Counted from the first letter of the stretch, positions 1 to 9,528 are shown. The stretch: DNA of 64,000 nucleotides from Acetivibrio clariflavus DSM 19732 (GCF_000237085.1 NC_016627.1:3906118-3970117), one strand, 5' to 3'. Notes: generated by a model from the sequence alone, not told the origin. A program made the numbers and translations.

Positions 1-1747
1 TCCCAAAAATGATACTACAGAAGATCAATTTAAAGAAATAATGACTGATATGGTTGTAAAAGTTAAATCTACCGGTGCTACAATGGTTTTAGTTACTCCG
101 CAAGGCAGAGCAACCGATTTCAATGGTAACATACATACTGCTGTAAACAGATGGTACAGGAATACCACTATACAAGTTGCAAGAGAGCAAAACGTCAGAC
201 TGTGTGATCTCAACGTTTTAAGTTCTGCATATTTTACTTCTATTGGCCAGGAGGCAACTCTTGCACTTTATATGCCCGGGGATACTCTCCATCCAAACCG
301 TGCAGGAGCAACCGAGCTTGCCCGATTGGTAGCCAATGATTTAAAAGACCTTTTTACCTTAACACCTACAGCTACTGCCCAACCAACATATTCTCCTACT
401 CCCACCGGTACAGCTCCTCAAATAATGGGCGATATAGATGGAGATGGAAGTGTTACATCAATAGATTTTGCATTGTTAAAAAAATATTTGCTTTCCGGCA
501 TACCGGATTTGAGCAATGTTTGGTATGCAGATGTAAACAGCGATGGAAGTGTCAATTCAATAGATTATGCTTTTATAAAAGCATATTTGCTCGGAATGAT
601 AAAAGAATTTCCAGGCTCTGCTCAGCCTCCCGACAATAATTTATATACCGAAATTTACGAAGCTGAAAATGCATTTATTTACCATGGTATTTTTGAAAAC
701 ATCCATACAGGCTACAGCGGAAGCGGATATGTCAACTATGATAACGAAGTGGGTTCATATGTGGAGTGGTATGTCAATGTACCGGTAACCAGTTGGTATA
801 GCCTGACTTTTAAATATGCCAATGGAACAACTGCCAACAGACCTATGTCAATAATGGTTAACGGAAATATGGCGCAGAGCAGCATGGACTTCTATCCTAC
901 TGCCAGTTGGACCACCTGGAGTGAATCAAGCATAGTTCTAAAACTCAACCAAGGGCAAAATGTCATCAGAGCAACAGGCATTACTACTAATGGCGGACCA
1001 AATGTTGACTACTTAAAAATATCCCAAACAACTGGTGAACCAACAAATACTCCAATTCCATATGTTACTCCGTCTCCATCGGCATATCCAACTACATCTA
1101 ATATACCTACAATATATTTAGCCGGTGATTCCACCGTCCAAAGTTATAATTCTTCTTATTACCCACAAGCCGGCTGGGGACAAGTAATCAGTGATTATTT
1201 TACTTCCGACGTTAAGTTTGTAAATAAAGCCATCGCCGGAAGAAGTGCAAAAAACTTTGTTGAACAGGGAAGGTTAGATGAAATCCTCAATATGATTAAA
1301 GAGGGAGACTACTTGTTTATCCAATTCGGTCATAATGACGCAACCATTAGTAATCCTGACCGATACGCAGCTCCCTATACCACCTACAAAGAGTATCTTG
1401 CAAAATTTGTTGACGGAGCAAGGGCAAAAGGAGCCATTCCAGTATTAATAACGCCGGTTGCACGGCTTAATTACAAAAACAATACCTATGTTAACGACTT
1501 TCCTGACTATTGTAATGCAATGAAGCAAGTTGCAGCAGAGAAAAATTGTGCAATCATAGACCTGATGACCAAATGCTTAAATTATTACAGTACCCTTGAT
1601 TACAACAAAGTATTTACTTTCTACATGGTATCATCCAATGGAGCCGATTACACCCACTTTACCGAGACAGGTGCCAGAGAAGTTGCAAAATTGGTAGCCC
1701 AAGGTGTAAAAGAATTAAATCTCCCCATTTCAAAATATGTTAAATAA
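1..1747 (+). CDS. Cellulosomal double CE12 (SGNH/GDSL) esterase, 5'-truncated by window edge
   Basis: The frame is open to the left edge, so the start is missing. Modules in order: the end of a first SGNH/CE12 esterase with its DxxH block (GDTLHPNRAG, nt ~278-307); a T/P linker; a type I dockerin with two Ca-binding repeats (GDIDGDGSVTSIDF and DVNSDGSVNSIDY, nt 428-610); a CBM35/CBM6-like module (nt ~650-1030); a second T/P linker; and a complete second CE12 module (nt ~1108-1740) with block I GDST, a GHND motif and DYTHF near the end. CE12 enzymes deacetylate rhamnogalacturonan or xylan. The dockerin means assembly into a cellulosome outside the cell. Two esterase copies around a central dockerin-CBM are known from thermocellum-type clostridia. 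The exact polysaccharide substrate is inferred. Confidence 0.9.
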   Translation, partial: PKNDTTEDQFKEIMTDMVVKVKSTGATMVLVTPQGRATDFNGNIHTAVNRWYRNTTIQVAREQNVRLCDLNVLSSAYFTSIGQEATLALYMPGDTLHPNRAGATELARLVANDLKDLFTLTPTATAQPTYSPTPTGTAPQIMGDIDGDGSVTSIDFALLKKYLLSGIPDLSNVWYADVNSDGSVNSIDYAFIKAYLLGMIKEFPGSAQPPDNNLYTEIYEAENAFIYHGIFENIHTGYSGSGYVNYDNEVGSYVEWYVNVPVTSWYSLTFKYANGTTANRPMSIMVNGNMAQSSMDFYPTASWTTWSESSIVLKLNQGQNVIRATGITTNGGPNVDYLKISQTTGEPTNTPIPYVTPSPSAYPTTSNIPTIYLAGDSTVQSYNSSYYPQAGWGQVISDYFTSDVKFVNKAIAGRSAKNFVEQGRLDEILNMIKEGDYLFIQFGHNDATISNPDRYAAPYTTYKEYLAKFVDGARAKGAIPVLITPVARLNYKNNTYVNDFPDYCNAMKQVAAEKNCAIIDLMTKCLNYYSTLDYNKVFTFYMVSSNGADYTHFTETGAREVAKLVAQGVKELNLPISKYVK

Positions 1748-1806
1748 ACTTCTTTTACGCACTCACCATAGCAAGTGTTTTTTCTTTCAAAAGCTTCGCA
1801 TGCAAA

Positions 1807-2553
1807 TCAGGCTAAAGCAGATAACAGAAAAACAAATGCCATGTTAAAAACTAAAGATAGGACATTAATGAATCCATGAATGAACATACAAATCCATATA
1901 TTATGCGTACGCTTATAGCAATCCCCAAGAATCATGCCAACAATCAAACAACAAAGCAACTGCATAGTACTAAAGCTTATTCCTTCCCGGGAGATACTTA
2001 CATGCCCCAAAGCAAATAGTACTGCACTGATAGCAACAGAAATGCTAAGTGTATATTTACCCTTAATATCAAATTCATAATCTTTCCCACCGGCAAGAAT
2101 CAACACGGTAATTGGTAAAGATCTAAATAAGATTTCTTCACCCAAACCTGAAAAAAAGAGCTGAAATATAAAATCATCCAGTTCAAATTTTCGATAAGCA
2201 CCCATGATTGCAGTAATAAGTGAAATAAGAAGCGCATATGTCGCACCAAGGATAATGTATCGCCTACTCGCCTTATAGTTTTTATTCCAATAACCAAAAT
2301 CCAATTTCTTCGTTCGATAAATAATCATTGTCGGAATAAACAATATAAGAAACTGCATTGTGTGATGAATCATCAGGTAGCAACTATTTGTAAGCCCGGT
2401 TACTGCTTTTGCTACTACATCAATTAGCAGCACTTCCATTAGCTTATTATAAAAGAACTGGAATACCATCAATCCAAGAGCAGCTATAACTACTTTCAAA
2501 ATGCTTCTCCGATTGCTGACCACTCTCTCATTGCTCGCTTTTACTTCCATCAT
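1807..2553 (-). CDS. CPBP family intramembrane metalloprotease
   Basis: A roughly 248-residue multi-pass membrane protein of the CPBP (CAAX prenyl protease/Abi) family. The catalytic signature is present: GLGEEILFRS around residue 138 (EExxxR), a histidine in ALGH near 185, and a third motif HGFIN near 227. These glutamates and histidines form the metal site in the membrane. In bacteria such proteins process peptides or give bacteriocin self-immunity, but the substrate here is unknown. The reading frame could also begin at the GTG just upstream (2556) or the next ATG. A G-rich stretch upstream is the likely ribosome site. It is transcribed alone, converging on the esterase gene. Confidence 0.8.
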   Translation of the reverse strand: MMEVKASNERVVSNRRSILKVVIAALGLMVFQFFYNKLMEVLLIDVVAKAVTGLTNSCYLMIHHTMQFLILFIPTMIIYRTKKLDFGYWNKNYKASRRYIILGATYALLISLITAIMGAYRKFELDDFIFQLFFSGLGEEILFRSLPITVLILAGGKDYEFDIKGKYTLSISVAISAVLFALGHVSISREGISFSTMQLLCCLIVGMILGDCYKRTHNIWICMFIHGFINVLSLVFNMAFVFLLSALA

Positions 2554-2629
2554 CACTCTTTATCCCCCCAAAAATTCTTCCTTATTCCAACAAAAAATAA
2601 TGATCAATCAGCTATAAACAATTTATATT

Positions 2630-2819
2630 TTATTTACTCCTCTTTGAATGGTGCAATGAATAAATCATCATTTCCACCACATATAATACATAAAATATAA
2701 ATGTTATCGTATTAATCCAAGTAAATGTACCTTCAGGACGATTGAGAGCATGCCACAAGAAAACCACTGCCACAATCAATATAACAGTTGCAATAATTTA
2801 CAAGGCAAGCGTGTGACAT
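2630..2819 (-). pseudogene. Possible remnant of a small membrane protein
   Basis: Between the MutS-like gene and the CPBP gene the minus strand has a coding-looking stretch ending at 2630. It encodes about 55 residues with two hydrophobic segments (ATVILIVAVVFLWHA and ITFIFYVLYVVEMMIYS) and a basic C-terminus. A TAA lies directly before it (2798-2800), so no ATG is in frame; TTG at 2779 is the only usable start. An ATG at 2819 opens a different frame, so one indel near 2799 would join the two. It may be a frameshifted small gene or chance. Confidence 0.3.
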
Positions 2820-2847
2820 ATCCTATTCAATTAAACTTTAATTTAAC

Positions 2848-4662
2848 TTAAATCAAACTTTCATCTATATCAAGTCCGGCCATTCTCATTAAATAGATGG
2901 CATTTCGCGTTGTGGAAACGCCTTTTCTCAGCTTGTAATCAAAATAGATTTTGTTATCTTTGTAATACTCTTCAAAATGATAATTTTTAATCTTTGGATT
3001 CTTTTGCTCTAAATCGCATAATTCAAAATCATGGGTTGAAACCATTCCTATGGACTTTGTCTTGCACAATTCTTCAATCAATACCCTTGCACCGGTATGG
3101 CGGTCTCTTGAATTGGTTCCTTTAAAAATTTCATCCAGAAGGAAAAATACTTTTTTGCCTTCCTTTGCTTCTTTAAGTATTTCCTTAATTCTCAATAATT
3201 CCGCATAGAAGGATGATATACTTTTTCCTAAATTATCACTTACCCTCATGCAGCTATGTATATCCATAACAGATGCACGAAAATCCCTGGCACAAACCGG
3301 AGCCCCAGCATAGGCCAGAACCAGGTTTATTCCTGCTGTTCTTAAAAGTGTACTCTTTCCCGACATATTTGAGCCGGTAATAAGCAGTACCTTAACCGGA
3401 GAACTAAAATTCAAATGGTTACATACTCTGTTGGACGTTATAAGAGGATGTCCAATATTTAAAGCCTCAAATTTGCTTATTTCATCTTCATTTATCTCCG
3501 GCATAACCCAATCGGGATTGTCATGCCTTATTATTGCTAGACTGGATAGTGCTTCAACTTCACCTACCCCCTCAAGCCATGCCTCCAGATATTTTCCTGA
3601 AGCAGCCTTCCATTTTTCAAGAATTATCATATTGCGATAATCCCAAAGGGTAAGAAGATTAAAAATCAAATATAAGGGAACATGCCTGCTGGAAATGGAA
3701 TCAATTATTTTTGCCAAACCATTGATTTGCTCATAAGCAGGCTTTCCTGTTTTTCCTGCCATTCTGCTTTGAATTTCCTTAAGTAAATCTGATTGAAAAT
3801 TTTTATTTTCAAAAATTTTTATCATGTTTCTATAAACGCCAATATCCTTGCTGAACCGATCCGATATTTTAAAAATCTCATTTCTTTCTCTATTTTTATA
3901 CTTCAACATAAAATATTGAATTAGTACTAAAAACGCCGGAACATAGTAAGGTACTACTTCAGTATTAAAAGCTAATATCAGAGATGGTATAGTAATAACA
4001 GGAAGCAATTTGACAACTATGACAAGCCAAGGCTTTTCATAAAACTCATACTGTTCCTTTGCCCAATTAATAAGATTTTGCGGATCACTAATTTTTTCAG
4101 ACACAACCAGGCTTTCAGCCAGGAACTTCTGCCTCCAGCCAGGATTCGCAGCCAGTTCCTTAACCGCCTCCTGTCTCTTTTTTATTAGTTCGGGTTCCTT
4201 ACTGTATCCCAATAATAATTTGCTCAATGCCTTCCTGCCCAAAAAGGTATTGGCGACATTAATCCACTGAAACAGGGACCTGTCCCCAAAAATATCAAGG
4301 TCATAAGCATATTTATGATTTTCGTCGAGAAAATCCTTTCCACTGTCCTGAAAACACTCCCATTCTCCGTTTAAGCGTTTTAAAGAATCCTCATTTATTT
4401 TTACAAATATGGATGAGTACAGTCTGGCTTTAAACAATTTATCGTGCTCATTCATCAAATAGGCAAAAGTGACCAAAAACGCTATAATAATTGCAGCCAT
4501 TATAAAATAGTACCTGATGATAAACAAAAATACCGTTAATGCAATCCCCGTGATAAATACTGCTAATCTCAAATTGCTGACAACATCAATTGCCTTTGAA
4601 TATTTTTCATATAAAAGAGAATATTTTTTTCTTCTTCTTTCGTACTTCTCTTTTGCAACCAT
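2848..4662 (-). CDS. Membrane-anchored MutS-family ATPase
   Basis: 604 residues. The C-terminal part is a MutS domain V ATPase: Walker A TGSNMSGKST near residue 430, then the Walker B-like FFLLDEIFKGTNSRDR, and the helix ending STHDFELC. The N-terminal half lacks the mismatch-recognition domain I of MutS1. It has instead hydrophobic segments at about residues 30-70 and 210-250, which suggests membrane attachment. This architecture is a known but uncharacterised MutS-related family of Firmicutes and Bacteroidetes. A role in mismatch repair is not supported by the sequence. The ATG is preceded by AAGGGGATGAG. It is monocistronic, with a 600-nt non-coding gap upstream. Confidence 0.85.
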   Translation of the reverse strand: MVAKEKYERRRKKYSLLYEKYSKAIDVVSNLRLAVFITGIALTVFLFIIRYYFIMAAIIIAFLVTFAYLMNEHDKLFKARLYSSIFVKINEDSLKRLNGEWECFQDSGKDFLDENHKYAYDLDIFGDRSLFQWINVANTFLGRKALSKLLLGYSKEPELIKKRQEAVKELAANPGWRQKFLAESLVVSEKISDPQNLINWAKEQYEFYEKPWLVIVVKLLPVITIPSLILAFNTEVVPYYVPAFLVLIQYFMLKYKNRERNEIFKISDRFSKDIGVYRNMIKIFENKNFQSDLLKEIQSRMAGKTGKPAYEQINGLAKIIDSISSRHVPLYLIFNLLTLWDYRNMIILEKWKAASGKYLEAWLEGVGEVEALSSLAIIRHDNPDWVMPEINEDEISKFEALNIGHPLITSNRVCNHLNFSSPVKVLLITGSNMSGKSTLLRTAGINLVLAYAGAPVCARDFRASVMDIHSCMRVSDNLGKSISSFYAELLRIKEILKEAKEGKKVFFLLDEIFKGTNSRDRHTGARVLIEELCKTKSIGMVSTHDFELCDLEQKNPKIKNYHFEEYYKDNKIYFDYKLRKGVSTTRNAIYLMRMAGLDIDESLI

Positions 4663-5278
4663 TAACTCATCCCCTTAATTTCCCTGTTTTATCCCGTGTA
4701 TTAAGCCATAAATATAGAAAATCGCTAATATTATTCTTTTATATTCTTGGTATAAATTATAATAACACAATAAAACCCTATTACATACACAAAAAACTAA
4801 AATAAATATATTGTTTTTTACAGTTTAATATTACTCATATTTTGAAAGTAAACCCTTATTTGTATAATGAAACATACTTAAAATTCATTTTATGCAAATC
4901 TGTCAATACAGATTCATACTTATACAATTCAGGCTTAAACCTTCAACACAAGAGTTTTGGCGCACTTAACCATAGTTTAAATAAAAATATATATTCTTTT
5001 GGCCTTAAACACTTGAAGTATAAAGATATTTGGTAGTATAATATAGTTTAAGGTTAAACTTGTTTTTCCTGAGATTATTTAATAAAAATTCAATACTGTA
5101 AGTTAAATTTTAGAAAAAGTAATCATTTCAGCTAACACACTATAGTTCCTGCTTTCGATAAAGCATTTTTTTGAAGAACAGTTTGTTAAAAAATAAACTA
5201 TCTGTATAAGATTAAGCAATCCTTTTAGAACAACAAGTATATTTACAAATTTTAAAAAATAAATAGGAGGAATTTATC
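4663..5278. other. AT-rich intergenic region upstream of the SerA-type gene
   Basis: No convincing gene. A plausible sigma-A promoter on the plus strand is TTGAAG at 5014, an 18-nt spacer, and TATAAT at about 5038-5043. This leaves a leader of about 230 nt before the SerA-type gene. Short open frames here have no ribosome sites and biased AT composition only. Confidence 0.4.
5150..5172 (+). terminator. Terminator-like hairpin in the leader of the SerA-type gene
   Basis: TGCTTT, loop CGAT, AAAGCA, then seven T residues. The stem is short (6 bp) but has a classic U-tract, about 107 nt before the TTG start. It could be an attenuator. No T-box specifier or AGGGTGG-type antiterminator sequence is visible, so the signal is unknown. 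Confidence 0.35.
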
Positions 5279-6451
5279 TTGTTTAAATTACAAACGCTCA
5301 ATAAAATTTCACCTGTAGGTTTGGAAGTATTTGATAAGGCAAAATATGAAATATCTACAGAGTTGAATGATCCAGATGCAATAATTGTTAGAAGTGCCAA
5401 TATGCACGATATGGAATTTTCCAGCAATCTTAAAGCAATAGCAAGAGCCGGGGCAGGAGTTAACAATATCCCCATAGAAAAATGTACAGAAAAAGGGATT
5501 GTCGTTTTTAATACCCCTGGTGCTAATGCAAATGCAGTTAAGGAACTCGTTATTGCCGGTCTTTTGATTTCATCAAGAAAAGTCATCAATGGAATACAAT
5601 GGGCTCAATCCCTTAAAGGTAACGGCAGTGAAGTTGAAAAAATGGTTGAAAAGGGAAAATCACAGTTTGAAGGCCCTGAAATTAAAGGTAAAAGATTGGG
5701 AGTTATAGGCTTAGGTGCTATAGGGGTTATGGTTGCAAATGATGCTCTTGCTCTCGGTATGGATGTTATCGGATTTGACCCATATATATCCATCAGTGCC
5801 GCTTGGGAACTTTCCAGCAATGTACATAGGGCTTCAAGTCTTGAAGAATTGATATCAACTTCCGATTACATTACAATTCACGTGCCCTTTATGGAAAGTA
5901 CAAAAAATATGATCAACAAAGATATGTTCAGTATTATGAAAAAGGGCGTTCGCTTATTAAACTTCGCAAGGGGTGGCCTTGTTAACAACCAAGATCTTTT
6001 GGAGGCTATAGATAATGGTACAATAGCCTGTTATGTAACCGACTTCCCATCCGATGAACTGCTGGGAATAGAAAACATCATTGCAATACCTCATCTTGGT
6101 GCATCAACCCCTGAATCGGAAGAAAACTGTGCATTAATGGCTGCTATGCAATTACGTGATTTCCTTGAAAAAGGTCATATAAAAAACTCTGTTAACTTCC
6201 CTGATTCGGAGTTGGCACGTTCCGGCGATACAAGAGTACTTGTAGCCCATGATAATATTCCAAACATGTTTGGACAGATAACTTCCCTTATAGCTTCATA
6301 TAAAATAAATATCGGCGATATGTTAAGCCGTCACAAAAATAAAATTGGTTATACTATTTTGGATATTGAAGGTTCAATACCAGAAGAAGCAGTTAAAGGA
6401 TTAAAAGCAATAAACGGTGTCAGAATGGTAAGGGTGATAGAAAAAACTTGA
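5279..6451 (+). CDS. serA: D-3-phosphoglycerate dehydrogenase-type oxidoreductase
   Basis: 390 residues. The D-isomer 2-hydroxyacid dehydrogenase fold has the Rossmann motif GLGAIG near residue 144, the active-site Arg in ARGG near 229, the catalytic His in IPHLGAS near 271, and a C-terminal ACT domain from about 319. SerA oxidises 3-phosphoglycerate to phosphohydroxypyruvate, the first step of serine synthesis; the ACT domain is the usual serine-feedback module. Start is TTG at 5279, supported by AGGAGG at 5265-5270 and by the early conserved sequence. No SerC aminotransferase gene adjoins it here. A different hydroxyacid substrate cannot be excluded. Confidence 0.85.
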   Translation: MFKLQTLNKISPVGLEVFDKAKYEISTELNDPDAIIVRSANMHDMEFSSNLKAIARAGAGVNNIPIEKCTEKGIVVFNTPGANANAVKELVIAGLLISSRKVINGIQWAQSLKGNGSEVEKMVEKGKSQFEGPEIKGKRLGVIGLGAIGVMVANDALALGMDVIGFDPYISISAAWELSSNVHRASSLEELISTSDYITIHVPFMESTKNMINKDMFSIMKKGVRLLNFARGGLVNNQDLLEAIDNGTIACYVTDFPSDELLGIENIIAIPHLGASTPESEENCALMAAMQLRDFLEKGHIKNSVNFPDSELARSGDTRVLVAHDNIPNMFGQITSLIASYKINIGDMLSRHKNKIGYTILDIEGSIPEEAVKGLKAINGVRMVRVIEKT

Positions 6452-6480
6452 GGGGCATCAATTTAGCCCCTCTTTTTATT
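6450..6480 (+). terminator. Intrinsic terminator of the SerA-type gene
   Basis: GAGGGGC, 9-nt loop, GCCCCTC, then TTTTTATTTT. The stem overlaps the last bases of the stop codon. Confidence 0.9.
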
Positions 6481-6583
6481 TTAAGCTATAATTCTACTGC
6501 TTTATATTATAAAAAAATAAGATCTATTATGATTTTAGTTCAATCATACTCTTTGTCATTAATTAATATTATTCCATATTTAC

Positions 6584-7027
6584 CTATTGCAGCTTTATCG
6601 ACCTGACTCTATATCTATATATCCCCGAAGGAGCATTTACCGCAAAAACCTCACCCTTCTTCTTGCATAGCAAAGCCTTTCCCATTGGAGACAGAATCGT
6701 AATACAGTCATGTTCAGTATTAACAGCTTCCGGTTCAATCAGCATATAATTAAAAATTTCATTTTCTTCAACATCTTCTATCTCAACAAGACTATTTAAA
6801 CAAACAAACGGGAATTCATTCTCGGATACTTCAGAAAATGACACGTTTTTTACAGCACTATCCAAATTGCTTATGTAATTGTTAATTAACTCTTCAAACT
6901 CATCCCTTTGCTTATTATACTCAGGGAAGTATGAGTTGATAATATTGTTTTTCCTTTCCTCAAAATCCACTAAATGAGCAAGTAAATTTTCATAAGCAGA
7001 TTTTGTAATTATGACTTTCTCCTGCAT
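6584..7027 (-). CDS. GreA/GreB-like C-terminal domain protein
   Basis: 147 residues. An N-terminal helical region (residues 1-65, charged, probable coiled coil) is followed by a domain that matches the GreA/GreB C-terminus: SPMGKALLCKKKGEVF then RYRVRSIKLQ at the end. Gre factors bind the RNA polymerase secondary channel and stimulate transcript cleavage. The usual acidic tip of the GreA coiled coil is not obvious, so this may be a Gre-like polymerase binder rather than a cleavage factor. An AGGTATTT-like sequence lies before the ATG. It is alone between two terminators. Confidence 0.7.
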   Translation of the reverse strand: MQEKVIITKSAYENLLAHLVDFEERKNNIINSYFPEYNKQRDEFEELINNYISNLDSAVKNVSFSEVSENEFPFVCLNSLVEIEDVEENEIFNYMLIEPEAVNTEHDCITILSPMGKALLCKKKGEVFAVNAPSGIYRYRVRSIKLQ

Positions 7028-7071
7028 AAAAATACCTCCATTCTACAAGTAATTAAATGGAATTTTCCTCA

Positions 7072-7112
7072 AAAAAAAGCAAAGGCACTTTGCCCCAAAA
7101 AGGCAAAGTACC
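7072..7112 (-). terminator. Intrinsic terminator of the alpha/beta hydrolase gene
   Basis: Minus strand: GGTACTTTGCC, loop, GGCAAAGTGCC, shortly followed by a run of T (plus strand A-run near 7072-7078). One mismatch in the stem. Confidence 0.7.
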
Positions 7113-7209
7113 ATATGTAATATCATACCATATTTGTTGTGCTGTGTCAAAAAATTTAAAATACTTTAAAAAATCTTACTTAAATTTGTTAACATAATAC
7201 ATCTATAAA

Positions 7210-8028
7210 TCATTTCGCTTCAATGAACTGAACCAATTCTTGATTGAATATTTCACGCTGATCATAGAACAGGAAATGCCCACACTTGTCAATAGGTATT
7301 AGCTTGGAATTTCTGATACTATTCTTTTGAGCTATGGCCAAAGGAAATAGACATACCCTATCATTAATACCGTGAAGAATCAAAGTTGGAACCTTTATAG
7401 CAAATAAATCATTAAATAGTTCTTCTTCCCCCAACCATGTTTTCGCTATGGCTACAGTAGACCAACTCGCTGCCTGAAGCCCCAATTGAAAAATCCAATC
7501 GGAGAAGGGTGCACTGACCGGATTATAAAAAATCATATTACCAAATCCTCTCAACATGCTGGGCCGATCGGTGTATGTACCCTGGATGATATTAATTATA
7601 GTCTGTTTTGGCAAACCATATGGGAAATACGGGCGATGGATAAGACTGGGGGCCGCCGCAGCAAACAGAGCAAGTTTTGACACCCCATAACCATCGTGTC
7701 TTGCCATATACCTTACACAAATTGCACCTCCTGTTGAATGCCCTCCAAGAACAATATTCTGCAATTTAAGTGTTTCAATAACAACTCTAATGTCATCGGA
7801 CAATCGGTTATAATCATAACCTGTCCAAGGCTTGTCTGACTGTCCGAATCCCCTGCAATCCATTCCAATACACCTATATCCCAGTTGGGGCAATAGATTA
7901 AACTGATATTCAAACAATTTATGATTGCCCGGCCAGCCGTGAATAAATAGAATTGTCTTGGTGCCTTCAGGATTTATATCTTCTACATATACCTTTACAT
8001 TCTTTTCAACTTCAATATACAATCCCAT
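7210..8028 (-). CDS. Alpha/beta-fold hydrolase
   Basis: 272 residues from the chosen start. It has the oxyanion motif HGWPGN, a nucleophile elbow GGHSTGG (Ser near 97), an acidic residue in HGINDRV near 223 and the catalytic His in KCGHFLF near 252, which is a complete triad. Related proteins are esterases, haloalkane-dehalogenase-like or epoxide-hydrolase-like enzymes; the substrate cannot be read from sequence. The frame extends 16 codons upstream to an ATG at 8076, but the internal ATG at 8028 has GAGGAGA at the right distance and starts the conserved part. There is no signal peptide, so it is cytoplasmic. Confidence 0.85.
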   Translation of the reverse strand: MGLYIEVEKNVKVYVEDINPEGTKTILFIHGWPGNHKLFEYQFNLLPQLGYRCIGMDCRGFGQSDKPWTGYDYNRLSDDIRVVIETLKLQNIVLGGHSTGGAICVRYMARHDGYGVSKLALFAAAAPSLIHRPYFPYGLPKQTIINIIQGTYTDRPSMLRGFGNMIFYNPVSAPFSDWIFQLGLQAASWSTVAIAKTWLGEEELFNDLFAIKVPTLILHGINDRVCLFPLAIAQKNSIRNSKLIPIDKCGHFLFYDQREIFNQELVQFIEAK

Positions 8029-8147
8029 ATAATTTCTCCTCAATCTATGAAAATTTCTCGTATTATAAGTATTCATTGAAGAATTGCAGTGTGATTATAA
8101 AATTTTGCTTTTCCGGCTCTTATGAATTTCGATAAAATTGGAAGGAT

Positions 8148-8194
8148 AAAGAAAAACCGCCTGAAAGATTTAAGTTAAATCTTTCAGGCGGTTT
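8148..8194 (-). terminator. Strong intrinsic terminator of the cohesin-SLH gene
   Basis: Perfect 20-bp inverted repeat (8154-8173 and 8175-8194) containing CCGCCTGAAAG, followed on the minus strand by TTTTTCTTT. Confidence 0.9.
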
Positions 8195-8208
8195 GTTTCA
8201 TACTATTA

Positions 8209-9528
8209 TTATCTGTCCAAATACTCAAAACACTTCGCAATCATTGTAAAGAGTTCAGCCCTTGTGACGTTTTTATCGGGCATGAAAGTATTGTCATTAT
8301 AACCCTTTATTATTCCCAAATTACATGCCGTATTGACATACCTCTTAGACCATGAGGCAATCTTTTCGTCATCTGCGAAAGAATTAACAGAAATATCCGA
8401 CGGTTCGAATTTGAAAGTCTTCATCAGCATTATAACTACTTCCTGTCTTGTTACATTTCTTGAAGCCCTAAAAGTATTGTCCTCATATCCGCTTACCACT
8501 TTCATGTCTAAAGCGGTCTTTAGAAATCCCTTCACCCAATCGGGTATTTCATTTTTATCTGCAAAATCAAATTGGGGATTTTCCGCCGGGCCATATCCAA
8601 TTGCCTTCATAAGTGCTGTTATAGCTTCTGCCCTGGTTATATTATTATCAGGCTTTATTGTTCCATCGGGATAGCCTTGGACAACTCCCATACTTATCAG
8701 TCTTAAAATATATAGTTTTGCCCAGTGTGTGTCTATATCCTTCGGAACCTGAATGTTACCTGTTGGTGGTGTAGATATTGGAGTTACTTGTTCTGGCGGT
8801 AACGTTGGTATTACTGGAAATTCAGTAGATGTCGGTATCGGTGTTGAGGTAACTGTTGGTGTCGAAAATGGTGTTGGAGTTAAAGTTGGTGTAAAATTCG
8901 AAGTTGGAGTAGGAATCGAAGTTGGAGTAATAATCGAAGTTGGAGTAGGAGTTACTGTAGGTGTTGATGTTGGTATAACTGACGGTATCGCAGCCTTTCC
9001 GATCACAACTGCACCATTGTTATATAAAATTCCTTTAATTTCATCAATTCCTGTTGTGAATACAGCAGATCTGGAAAGGTTATATGTAAGGAAAGATACA
9101 CCGTCACTGGCATTGTCAGCAATAGTAAATTTAATATATGCCATTGTACCGTCATTTTTTATTACTCTGCTTTCGTCAGCCGGTGCTTCAAAAACCATTG
9201 CCACAAAACCTTTAGTATTATTCACATTGGAGTAAAAATCACTCGGATTGATTATCAATTCTCCCGGTGTAATACTCACTGAACTAAATATTTCAGGATT
9301 AAAATCCACCCAAAAGCTGCATGTATAAATCCCTGATTCAGGGACGTTTTTAACTGTCAAAGGTACTGTAACAGTCGTGCCTTTTTCTCCTCTTAAAACA
9401 GCAAGATTTACCTGCATTGAATCATCGGCATATGTAAATGAAGTAAACAAGTAGCATACAGTTAAAACCGTTACTATAACAATGCACCATACTTTACGGA
9501 AACTAAACAGCCTGTCCTTTATACCCAT
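8209..9528 (-). CDS. Cell-surface anchoring scaffoldin: cohesin plus three SLH domains
   Basis: 439 residues. Order: N-terminal signal/membrane segment (12-33); one cohesin module (about 37-176) with typical beta-strand sequence such as VTVPLTVKNV and GDP-like NPSDFYS; a Thr/Pro-rich linker (177-258); and three SLH domains (262-439) each with the TRAE or TRQE motif. SLH domains bind pyruvylated cell-wall polymer; the cohesin binds a dockerin. The protein therefore tethers one dockerin-bearing enzyme or scaffoldin to the cell surface. The layout equals that of OlpA/OlpC of C. thermocellum; I infer an OlpC-type role. The ATG follows AAGGAAGGAT. A perfect terminator follows the gene. Confidence 0.92.
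   Translation of the reverse strand: MGIKDRLFSFRKVWCIVIVTVLTVCYLFTSFTYADDSMQVNLAVLRGEKGTTVTVPLTVKNVPESGIYTCSFWVDFNPEIFSSVSITPGELIINPSDFYSNVNNTKGFVAMVFEAPADESRVIKNDGTMAYIKFTIADNASDGVSFLTYNLSRSAVFTTGIDEIKGILYNNGAVVIGKAAIPSVIPTSTPTVTPTPTSIITPTSIPTPTSNFTPTLTPTPFSTPTVTSTPIPTSTEFPVIPTLPPEQVTPISTPPTGNIQVPKDIDTHWAKLYILRLISMGVVQGYPDGTIKPDNNITRAEAITALMKAIGYGPAENPQFDFADKNEIPDWVKGFLKTALDMKVVSGYEDNTFRASRNVTRQEVVIMLMKTFKFEPSDISVNSFADDEKIASWSKRYVNTACNLGIIKGYNDNTFMPDKNVTRAELFTMIAKCFEYLDR

Noticed and set aside
5044-5278. Serine T-box in the leader of the SerA-type gene
   Set aside because: No T-box sequence with its antiterminator bulge or specifier loop could be found, only a short terminator-like hairpin.
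8753-9235. 160-codon Gly/Val-rich frame antisense to the cohesin-SLH gene
   Set aside because: It is the reverse complement of the Thr/Pro linker codons, not a gene.
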